Source: Actinomycetes bacterium (GTDB lineage Bacteria > Actinomycetota > Acidimicrobiia > Acidimicrobiales > RAAP-2). From it: 10,347 bases of DNA. The notes below the pieces were generated by a model. It was given only the letters and a program-made list of their open reading frames with translations, was not told the DNA's origin and did no database searches. Within the stretch, counting starts at the first letter, position 1, and each line of letters opens with the position of its first letter. Position numbers and translations under genes: made by a program. This document shows, one piece after another, positions 1-4,889 of the stretch. The stretch spans positions 1 through 10,347 of the forward strand of contig JAJZSM010000036.1 of the NCBI GenBank assembly GCA_021849765.1, given 5' to 3'.

Positions 1-25
1 GGCGATCCGTCGGTACCACGACCGA

Positions 26-48
26 GCACCCGCGAACGTTGCGGGTGC
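26..48. promoter_or_regulatory. Perfect 8-bp inverted repeat upstream of the exporter operon
   Basis: The arms GCACCCGC (26-33) and GCGGGTGC (41-48) are perfectly complementary around a 7-nt loop, GAACGTT, whose last six bases are themselves self-complementary. In RNA this gives a stable GC hairpin; in DNA it could be an operator for a dimeric regulator. It ends 26 nt before the first plausible start (ATG 75). No T-run follows, so it is not a canonical intrinsic terminator, although many actinobacterial terminators lack one. The same bases could also be coding, because the frame of the short ORF at 75 is open back to the window edge. Confidence 0.5.
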
Positions 49-74
49 CCCGACCGACGAGGGAGAACGTAACC

Positions 75-134
75 ATGGACGAGATCACGACGCTCGTCGC
101 GCGGCCGGTCTCTACCCTCGCGGTGGTGGCGTAA
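75..134 (+). CDS. Short 19-codon reading frame overlapping the ABC ATPase start (leader peptide, or end of an upstream gene)
   Basis: ATG 75 is preceded at 9-nt spacing by a good Shine-Dalgarno sequence, GAGGGAG (59-65). The frame runs 19 codons to TAA 132-134, and the last A of that stop is the first base of the ATPase ATG (TAATG). The ATPase itself has only a weak ribosome site (GGTGG), so translation of this frame probably drives ATPase translation. Two readings remain. It may be a true leader ORF sitting between a hairpin and an exporter operon, a layout known for drug-responsive exporters. Or it may be the C-terminus of a longer upstream gene, because the frame has no stop back to position 3 and its third positions there are GC-rich. 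The residues (MDEITTLVARPVSTLAVVA) match no family I recognise. Confidence 0.4.
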   Translation: MDEITTLVARPVSTLAVVA

Positions 135-1060
135 TGACTGAACCAATCCTGCAGGCCCGTGACCTCGTCAAACGGTTCGGTGAGTTCAACGCCGTCGACG
201 GCGTGAGTTTCTCGGTCGACCCCGGTGAGAGCTTCGGCTTCCTCGGTCCCAACGGTGCGGGCAAGACCAGCACCATGCGGATGATCTCGGCGGTCTCGCA
301 ACCGACCGCCGGGTCGCTCAGCGTCTTCGGTCTCGACCCGCGCACCCACGGGCCCGAGATTCGTGGACGGATCGGCGTCGTCCCCCAGGAGGACACGCTC
401 GAGCTCGAGCTCTCGGTGCGGCTCAACCTGGAGATGTTCGGCCGCTACTTCGATATTCCCCGGGCCATCCTGCGCGAACGCGCGACCGATCTCCTCGCCT
501 TCACCCAGTTGAGCGAGCGGGCGGACGATCGCGTGGAGGATCTCTCGGGGGGGATGAAACGCCGCCTCACCATCGCGAGGGCGCTCATCAACCAGCCCGA
601 GATACTGATCCTCGACGAGCCAACCACCGGCCTCGACCCTCAGGCGCGTCACCTGCTCTGGGACCGGCTGTACCGGCTGAAGCGCGAGGGCGTGACGTTG
701 ATCATCACGACGCACTACATGGACGAGGCCGAGCAGTTGTGCGATCGGCTCGTCGTGATGGACCACGGCACGATCGTGGCCTCGGGCACGCCTCGGGAAC
801 TGATCACCCATCACTCCACCCGAGAAGTCGTCGAGCTTCGCTTCAACACCGACTCCCACGACGGCTACCACGACCGACTCGCACCGTTCGCCCAGCGCCT
901 AGAGGTGCTGCCCGACCGGGTCTTGCTCTACGTGGACGAGGGTGACGAGACCTTGCGACGGATCCACGAGCAACAGATCACGCCCATGAGCGCCCTCGTT
1001 CGGCGCAGCTCGCTCGAGGACGTCTTCTTACGCCTCACGGGCCGGACCCTGGTGGATTGA
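134..1060 (+). CDS. ABC transporter ATP-binding protein, NodI/DrrA-type (ABC-2 exporter)
   Basis: This 308-residue protein is the cytoplasmic motor of an ABC-2 export system and hydrolyses ATP to drive the two permeases encoded just downstream. All nucleotide-binding motifs are intact: Walker A GPNGAGKTS (residues 38-46), Q-loop Gln85, signature LSGGM (137-141), Walker B ILILDE (157-162) and switch His194 in TTHYMDEAE. The TTGLDPQARHLLW stretch after Walker B and the C-terminal RRSSLEDVFLRLTGR are typical of the NodI/DrrA/CcmA branch, which exports drugs, lipids or polysaccharide. Length is normal for that branch. The ATG at 134 overlaps the stop of a short upstream frame (TAATG), suggesting translational coupling. 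The substrate cannot be read from sequence; antibiotic or lipid-linked glycan export are the usual roles. Confidence 0.95.
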   Translation: MTEPILQARDLVKRFGEFNAVDGVSFSVDPGESFGFLGPNGAGKTSTMRMISAVSQPTAGSLSVFGLDPRTHGPEIRGRIGVVPQEDTLELELSVRLNLEMFGRYFDIPRAILRERATDLLAFTQLSERADDRVEDLSGGMKRRLTIARALINQPEILILDEPTTGLDPQARHLLWDRLYRLKREGVTLIITTHYMDEAEQLCDRLVVMDHGTIVASGTPRELITHHSTREVVELRFNTDSHDGYHDRLAPFAQRLEVLPDRVLLYVDEGDETLRRIHEQQITPMSALVRRSSLEDVFLRLTGRTLVD

Positions 1061-1062
1061 TC

Positions 1063-1860
1063 GTGGCGACCCGGACCGACACCCAACTCGGCTGGTCGAG
1101 GTGGCGCCGTAGTTGGTGGTACCACGCGACGTACTACGCCCAGACCTGGCGTGGGTCCGTGGCGAGTACCGTCCTGTTCCCCATCTTCTACCTCGCCGCT
1201 CTCGGCGTCGGCGTCGGGCACCTCGTGTCGGCCCACACGGGACTGGTCGACGGCCAGACCTACCTGCACTTCATCGCGCCGAGCCTGCTCGCCACCACGA
1301 CCATGCAGCTCGGCGAAGGCGAGTCGCTCTGGCCGGTGCTGGCCGCCGTGAAGTGGGTCCGGTCCTACCACGCCGCCGTCGCCACGCCACTCGAACCGAT
1401 CGACATCCTCGTGGGCAAACTCTCGTGGGTCGTGACGAGGGCGGTCGCGACCGGGGTCGTCTACACGATCGTGATCGCGGCCTTCGGCGCGCTCCAGTCG
1501 TGGTGGAGCCTCACGCTCCCGCTCATCGGCGGCCTCATCACCTTGGCCTTCGCCGCACCGTTCGTCGCCTACGCCGCCGCAGTCCAGTCCGACGCGTCAT
1601 TCGTCGCCATCTACCGCTTCGCGATCGTCCCGATGTTTCTCTTCTCGGCGACGTTCTATCCCGTCAACGCCTACCCCGGCTACCTACGCCCCGTGGTGCA
1701 GATCGTCCCGCTCTATCACGGGGTCGCCCTCGCGCGTTCGGCCGCCTTCGGCGAGTGGCCGATGCTACCCACCCTCGGACACCTGACGATGCTCGTCGCG
1801 ATGGCCGTCGCCGGCGTCCTCTGGGGCCGACGGACCCTGCGACGCCGGTTGGTGGACTAG
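1063..1860 (+). CDS. ABC-2 type transporter permease, first subunit
   Basis: This is an integral membrane subunit of about 265 residues, with roughly six hydrophobic segments after a basic, Trp-rich cytoplasmic N-terminus. The features fit the NodJ/ABC2_membrane family: LHFIAPSLLATTTM after the first membrane segment, the TPLEPIDILVGK loop, and FLFSATFYPV with Pro-rich YPGYLRP near the C-terminus. I chose GTG 1063 because GGTGG (1051-1055) lies 7 nt upstream. The in-frame TTG 1057, which overlaps the ATPase stop as TTGA, would leave almost no spacing to that site. Either way the gene is fused into the ATPase operon without a gap. It most likely pairs with the next gene as a heterodimeric channel. 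Confidence 0.9.
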   Translation: MATRTDTQLGWSRWRRSWWYHATYYAQTWRGSVASTVLFPIFYLAALGVGVGHLVSAHTGLVDGQTYLHFIAPSLLATTTMQLGEGESLWPVLAAVKWVRSYHAAVATPLEPIDILVGKLSWVVTRAVATGVVYTIVIAAFGALQSWWSLTLPLIGGLITLAFAAPFVAYAAAVQSDASFVAIYRFAIVPMFLFSATFYPVNAYPGYLRPVVQIVPLYHGVALARSAAFGEWPMLPTLGHLTMLVAMAVAGVLWGRRTLRRRLVD

Positions 1861-2648
1861 TGCTCACCCGGACGCTGCCCCGGTTCGGTTCTCGAAGGTC
1901 CCTGCGGGTCTTTGAACGGAACCTGACGGTCTACCGGTCGCAGTGGGTGATGTTGATCTCGGGTTTCTTCGAGCCACTCTTCTACCTGCTCAGCATCGGC
2001 ATCGGGCTCAACCACCTCGTCGGTCCACTACCGCTCGGTGGCCGCCTCGTGAGCTACGCGACGTTCGTCGCGCCCGGGATGCTGGCGACGTCGGCGATGA
2101 ACGGTGCGATGATTGACACGATCTTCAACACGTTCTTCCGACTGAAGATCTCCCACTCCTACGACGCGATACTCTCGACGCCGCTCGACGTGACCGACGT
2201 CGCACTCGGTGAGGTTTGGTGGGCCCTCGCGCGCGCCGGCGCCTACGGCGCCTCCTTCATCGTCTGCATGGTGCTGCTCGGCGACGCCGGCAGCGCCTGG
2301 GTCGTGCTGTGCTGGCCCGCGGCGATCCTCACGAGCCTCACCTTCAGCGCGATGGGGCTGGCTGCCTGCACCTACGTCCGCTCCTGGCAGGACTTCGACC
2401 TGGTCACCCTCGTCCAGTTGCCGATTTTCCTCTTCTCCGCGACGTTCTTTCCGATCTCGCTCTACCCACACTGGCTCGGCGCCATCGTCGCCATCTCGCC
2501 GCTCTATCAGTCCGCCGCACTACTGCGCGGTCTGTCCTTCGGCGTGTTCCAGTGGGTGATGCTCGGGCGCGTGGCCTATCTCGCCGTGCTCGCCCTCGTC
2601 GGGTTGCGCGTCGCGGCCAATCGTTTTCGCCGCATCCTCGTACCCTGA
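1860..2648 (+). CDS. ABC-2 type transporter permease, second subunit (NodJ-like)
   Basis: This is a 262-residue, roughly six-segment membrane protein, paralogous to the preceding permease. Shared marks include the YATFVAPGMLATSAMNG block, STPLDVTDVALGE, and FLFSATFFPISLYPHWL in the equivalent C-terminal position. The start is GTG 1860, which shares its G with the TAG stop of the first permease (TAGTG). GGTGG at 1851-1855 serves as ribosome site. The frame stays open far upstream of 1860, but that part is out-of-frame sequence of the first permease and has none of the family residues. Two adjacent divergent copies suggest a heterodimeric transmembrane domain served by the single ATPase. The operon ends here; a hairpin follows within 10 nt. 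Confidence 0.92.
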   Translation: MLTRTLPRFGSRRSLRVFERNLTVYRSQWVMLISGFFEPLFYLLSIGIGLNHLVGPLPLGGRLVSYATFVAPGMLATSAMNGAMIDTIFNTFFRLKISHSYDAILSTPLDVTDVALGEVWWALARAGAYGASFIVCMVLLGDAGSAWVVLCWPAAILTSLTFSAMGLAACTYVRSWQDFDLVTLVQLPIFLFSATFFPISLYPHWLGAIVAISPLYQSAALLRGLSFGVFQWVMLGRVAYLAVLALVGLRVAANRFRRILVP

Positions 2649-2657
2649 GACGGGACG

Positions 2658-2677
2658 GCCACCGTCCGGTCGGTGGC
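2658..2677 (+). terminator. Hairpin after the exporter operon, likely terminator
   Basis: GCCACCG (2658-2664) pairs perfectly with CGGTGGC (2671-2677) across a 6-nt loop, starting 10 nt after the second permease stop. There is no U-tract, so the call rests on position and stem strength. Confidence 0.5.
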
Positions 2678-2698
2678 ATTGAGCATTGGTCCGATCAC

Positions 2699-2719
2699 GG
2701 TCAGTTATTTCGATTGACC
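2699..2719 (-). terminator. Weak hairpin after the GH25-like gene
   Basis: Read on the minus strand, GGTCA (2719-2715) and TGACC (2703-2699) form a 5-bp stem with an 11-nt AT-rich loop, 7 nt after the TAA of the GH25-like gene. The short stem and long loop make this only a candidate terminator. Confidence 0.25.
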
Positions 2720-2726
2720 ACCGGTA

Positions 2727-3530
2727 TTAGCAGGCCAAGTCCGTGTCGTAGGTGGTGCCACCGGAATTGACCGTACCGTACTGGGCGAGCAATAGCGGCG
2801 CGTGCGTGTCCGACGCAGACAAGGTGAAGCCTGACGTTGTCGAGGAACACGTCTTCAAGCCCGCCTGCCAGTCACCGGCCACGCCGGAGACGACGAATCC
2901 CGATCCAGTAATCGACGCCCACATCGAGGGCGTGGAATAGACACCAACCGGGATGTTCGTGCTCGACATCTCCTGGACCATGCCGGTGATCGTGGCCTGG
3001 TTGAGTGCGGCGTTGGTCGACCAGCTGTTGCCGGTCTCGACGTCAGCCCACCACATCGCCGGCGTGCCCGGCTCACTACTCACTGCCCAGGCGGCCTCGC
3101 TGCAACCGATAGCCCAGGCAGCCTGCAGTGCCGAGAGCGTGTGCCCCGATACACCAGTCGGTTGAAACATTTGTGAACTGGACTTGCAGTTGGTGGTGTC
3201 GGACTTCGCGTACGCCAGGGCGTAGCCAGTGTTGAAGTACAGCGACGACGGCGTCGTCGAAGTGTCGTTATTCGCAGCGGACCACTGTGTTGACGCGTAC
3301 GGGTTCGTGGTGAACGGTCGACCGTGGGTCACGCCGATGATGGCGAAACTCGTGTTCGAGGGAGGCGTCGACGAACCCTGCGGATAAGACGCATCGTAGC
3401 CAGTTGCTGAATAGGTGTACGTAGCCGCCCCCGCGGGCGACGCCAACGGCACGGCTCCCGTCATCGCAGCGAGTGCGACGATCACACCAGCTCTCGTCAT
3501 CATCGAACGTCGTGGACTTCTCAACTTCAT
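2727..3530 (-). CDS. Secreted GH25-like (TIM-barrel) glycoside hydrolase-fold protein
   Basis: This protein has about 267 residues and an N-terminal signal peptide: basic MKLRSPRRS, a hydrophobic core about residues 14-30, and a likely cut after AGA near 35. The mature part follows the actinobacterial GH25/DUF1906-like barrel pattern. It has GYDASYPQG with Asp46 at the end of strand 1, FAIIGVTHG on strand 2, WWADVETGNSW with the Asp163-x-Glu165 pair on the central strand, GVYSTPSMW, LLAQYGT, and a closing YDTDLAC. In GH25 muramidases the equivalent Asp and DxE residues are catalytic, so peptidoglycan or another envelope glycan is the plausible target; activity is inference. Cys115, Cys143, a later Cys and the terminal Cys could form disulfides. 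ATG 3530 has a G-rich site (GGGGGG) immediately upstream; ATG 3542 is an alternative. Codon use is richer in Ser, Thr and Asn and less GC-biased than the neighbours, as expected of a secreted protein. Confidence 0.8.
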   Translation of the reverse strand: MKLRSPRRSMMTRAGVIVALAAMTGAVPLASPAGAATYTYSATGYDASYPQGSSTPPSNTSFAIIGVTHGRPFTTNPYASTQWSAANNDTSTTPSSLYFNTGYALAYAKSDTTNCKSSSQMFQPTGVSGHTLSALQAAWAIGCSEAAWAVSSEPGTPAMWWADVETGNSWSTNAALNQATITGMVQEMSSTNIPVGVYSTPSMWASITGSGFVVSGVAGDWQAGLKTCSSTTSGFTLSASDTHAPLLLAQYGTVNSGGTTYDTDLAC

Positions 3531-3587
3531 GTTGCCCCCCATGAACGCGTCGTCGCCACCCTTCGCGGCTCGACCAACCGTCGCGCC

Positions 3588-3616
3588 AGCGTAGTGGACC
3601 CGTCGCACCGTGTCGA
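3588..3616 (-). promoter_or_regulatory. Sigma-70-type promoter for the GH25-like gene
   Basis: Reading the minus strand, TCGACA (3616-3611) is followed at exactly 17 nt by TACGCT (3593-3588). This matches the housekeeping actinobacterial pattern (TTGACA-17-TAnnnT) with one mismatch in the -35. Transcription would start near 3581, giving a leader of about 50 nt before ATG 3530. It lies downstream of the SHOCT gene stop (3668), so the two minus-strand genes need not be one operon. Confidence 0.5.
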
Positions 3617-3667
3617 GTCTCGGTCGCGAGCATCCTCAACCGAGCGTTGGCCCGCGAACGTGCTCGA

Positions 3668-3973
3668 TTACACCCGACCCGACAAGACGTTACGCCGACT
3701 CGTGTACTCATCGACGTCGATGTCGCCGCGTGCGAGCCGTTCGTCAAGGATCCCCAGCGCACTGCTCGGATTCGTCGATCCACGACCGTCATCCACGTCG
3801 CGACGCGACCCGTCGCGACGCCGGGACATCGAGAGCAGCAACGCGGCGATCGCCACGATCAGCAAGATGGCGAGGAAGACGAGGAAGAGCCCGCCACGCA
3901 GTCCAAGGCCCTGGTGCATCCCACCGTCGAAGAAGGGTCCGCCGAAACCCGGTTGTGGTGCGTCTGGTGGCAT
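3668..3973 (-). CDS. Small membrane protein with C-terminal SHOCT domain
   Basis: This 101-residue protein has three parts: a Gly/Pro-rich N-terminus, a single strong membrane helix (about residues 28-48, GLFLVFLAILLIVAIAALLL) followed by an Arg-rich stop-transfer stretch, and a C-terminal SHOCT module at about residues 72-98 (ALGILDERLARGDIDVDEY). SHOCT is a short helical oligomerisation motif with the pattern L..RLArGeId.eEY, common at the ends of small membrane proteins in actinobacteria. The biochemical role is unknown; membrane-associated self-assembly is the usual inference. The start is ATG 3973, with GAGAGGCGGG as ribosome site; an upstream extension of the frame has no family support. 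A 14-bp inverted repeat (3997-4010) sits just before its ribosome site and could be an operator. Confidence 0.85.
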   Translation of the reverse strand: MPPDAPQPGFGGPFFDGGMHQGLGLRGGLFLVFLAILLIVAIAALLLSMSRRRDGSRRDVDDGRGSTNPSSALGILDERLARGDIDVDEYTSRRNVLSGRV

Positions 3974-3996
3974 AGTTCGAACCCGCCTCTCTCTAT

Positions 3997-4010
3997 TCGT
4001 TGACCAACGA
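3997..4010. repeat. 14-bp inverted repeat, candidate operator
   Basis: TCGTTG and CAACGA are perfect 6-bp arms around AC. The repeat lies 24-37 bp upstream of the SHOCT start codon, where a repressor would block transcription or early elongation. No regulator gene is adjacent. Confidence 0.4.
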
Positions 4011-4062
4011 CAAACACACCCATTGTCGCGGCGCATGTCCACGACGCGACCCACTTCTTAAA

Positions 4063-4077
4063 CGATTCTTCGAATCG
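4063..4077. repeat. 15-bp inverted repeat
   Basis: CGATTC and GAATCG are perfect 6-bp arms around TTC, in an AT-richer pocket of the divergent region. Confidence 0.35.
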
Positions 4078-4083
4078 AGGCGC

Positions 4084-4098
4084 CGAGAGCGGCTCTCG
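4084..4098. repeat. 15-bp inverted repeat with one-base centre
   Basis: CGAGAGC and GCTCTCG are perfect 7-bp arms around a single G. As RNA it would form a 6-bp stem with a 3-nt loop. It lies six bases after the preceding repeat and may belong with it as a tandem site. Confidence 0.4.
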
Positions 4099-4197
4099 TA
4101 CCAGTGGACGAGTCACGGTCCGTCCTTCGTTGTGCGGCACCGCTCGGTCCACGCCTCCGGCACCCAGAGCGGGGATCACTCGCGGCAGAATTGGGCC

Positions 4198-4743
4198 GTG
4201 ACGGATCCATTCGACGGCGGCGGAGTTCTGGTCACGGGCGTGATGGCCTCTGGGAAGTCAACGATCGCCGACCTGCTCGTCCGTCGCTTCGATCGCGGGG
4301 TCCACGTGCGTGGGGACGAGTTTCGAAGGATGATCGTGACGGGTCAAGACCCCATCGGGCGAAGCCTCGGCCACGAAGCCCAACGCCAGCTCGACCTGCG
4401 CAGACGACTCACAGCGATGGTCGCGAACGAGTACTGGCGTGACGGCTTCACTGTGGTCATCCAGGACATTGTCGTTGGCGAGGCCCTACCCGAGGTCATC
4501 GACCTGCTCGACATCTCGCCACTCTTCGTCGTCGTGCTCGCCCCCCGGTCCGACGTGGTCGCTCGTCGCGAACGCGACCGTCCCAAGACGGGATACGTCA
4601 ACGGTTGGGACGTCGACGCACTCGTCACGATGTTCGAGGAGACCACGCCTCGATGCGGACTCTGGCTCGACTCGTCGGACCTGTCGCCAGCGGGCACGGT
4701 CGAGGCGATCCTCAGCCGTTGCGACGAGGCTCGCGTCAAGTAG
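4198..4743 (+). CDS. P-loop kinase, AAA_33 / chloramphenicol phosphotransferase-like
   Basis: This is a cytoplasmic P-loop NTPase of 181 residues. From GTG 4198, Walker A is GVMASGKST (residues 14-22). It is followed by HVRGDEFRR, whose Asp is in the place of the catalytic base in related small-molecule kinases, then GFTVVIQDIVVG, a Walker-B-like hydrophobic strand FVVVLAP, a lid segment RRERDRPKTGY, and TPRCGLWLDSS. The layout and length resemble chloramphenicol 3-O-phosphotransferase and related AAA_33 kinases, which move phosphate from ATP to a small hydroxylated substrate. The substrate here is unknown; antibiotic phosphorylation is only one possibility. GTG 4198 is chosen because the family fold begins there. 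It lacks a ribosome site, but CAGAAT (4186-4191) lies 6 nt upstream, so a leaderless mRNA is possible. It is a single gene with nothing obviously co-transcribed. Confidence 0.8.
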   Translation: MTDPFDGGGVLVTGVMASGKSTIADLLVRRFDRGVHVRGDEFRRMIVTGQDPIGRSLGHEAQRQLDLRRRLTAMVANEYWRDGFTVVIQDIVVGEALPEVIDLLDISPLFVVVLAPRSDVVARRERDRPKTGYVNGWDVDALVTMFEETTPRCGLWLDSSDLSPAGTVEAILSRCDEARVK

Positions 4744-4799
4744 TGAACAACGATGACCGTCGAGCACGCGGGTCACTCGTCCACTCCGACGATGGCCGG

Positions 4800-4805
4800 T
4801 AGGCT
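4800..4805 (+). promoter_or_regulatory. Candidate -10 element (TAGGCT)
   Basis: TAGGCT fits the actinobacterial TAnnnT -10 and would start transcription near 4812, only a few bases before ATG 4815. No convincing -35 lies 17-18 nt upstream. It would serve the short ORF and the SGNH hydrolase behind it. Confidence 0.35.
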
Positions 4806-4814
4806 TGGACAGCT

Positions 4815-4886
4815 ATGCGTGCGACGAACTGCGACGGACAGGTTGGCGGGTGGACCCTCGCAGGGCCGTCAACTGTCGCTGAGTAG
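4815..4886 (+). CDS. Possible 23-codon upstream ORF before the SGNH hydrolase
   Basis: ATG 4815 opens a 23-codon frame ending TAG 4884-4886, three bases before the hydrolase GTG at 4890. It has no Shine-Dalgarno site, but it lies about where transcription from the TAGGCT element would begin, so it could be read as a near-leaderless ORF. The hydrolase starts lack a well-spaced ribosome site, which would fit coupling by re-initiation. The peptide begins MRATNCDGQVGGW and resembles nothing I know. It may simply be chance. Confidence 0.3.
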   Translation: MRATNCDGQVGGWTLAGPSTVAE

Positions 4887-4889
4887 GGC

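Larger units (their letters stand above)
3974..4197. other. Divergent intergenic region rich in perfect inverted repeats
   Basis: These 224 nt separate the SHOCT gene (-) from the kinase gene (+). No credible coding sequence is present; the open plus frame here lacks coding character. Three perfect inverted repeats are annotated separately at 3997-4010, 4063-4077 and 4084-4098. A shorter GTGC-G-GCAC lies at 4132-4140. I could not identify a confident -35/-10 pair on either strand. Confidence 0.6.

Noticed and set aside
1113..1859. Long plus-strand open frame upstream of and continuous with the second permease
   Set aside because: It is the shifted frame of the first permease: Arg/Pro-rich, without membrane segments or family motifs. 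The permease proper begins at GTG 1860.
3531..3608. Upstream extension of the GH25-like protein
   Set aside because: It would bury the signal peptide inside the protein, and it overlaps the predicted transcription start.
3974..4054. N-terminal extension of the SHOCT protein
   Set aside because: Lacks any membrane or family pattern, and ATG 3973 has a ribosome site.
4000..4197. 66-residue extension of the kinase
   Set aside because: The fold begins at about GTG 4198; the extension is Arg/His-rich and covers the inverted-repeat region.
4758..4791. CGTCG/CGACG inverted repeat after the kinase gene as terminator
   Set aside because: Five-base arms with a 24-nt loop in GC-rich sequence are expected by chance.
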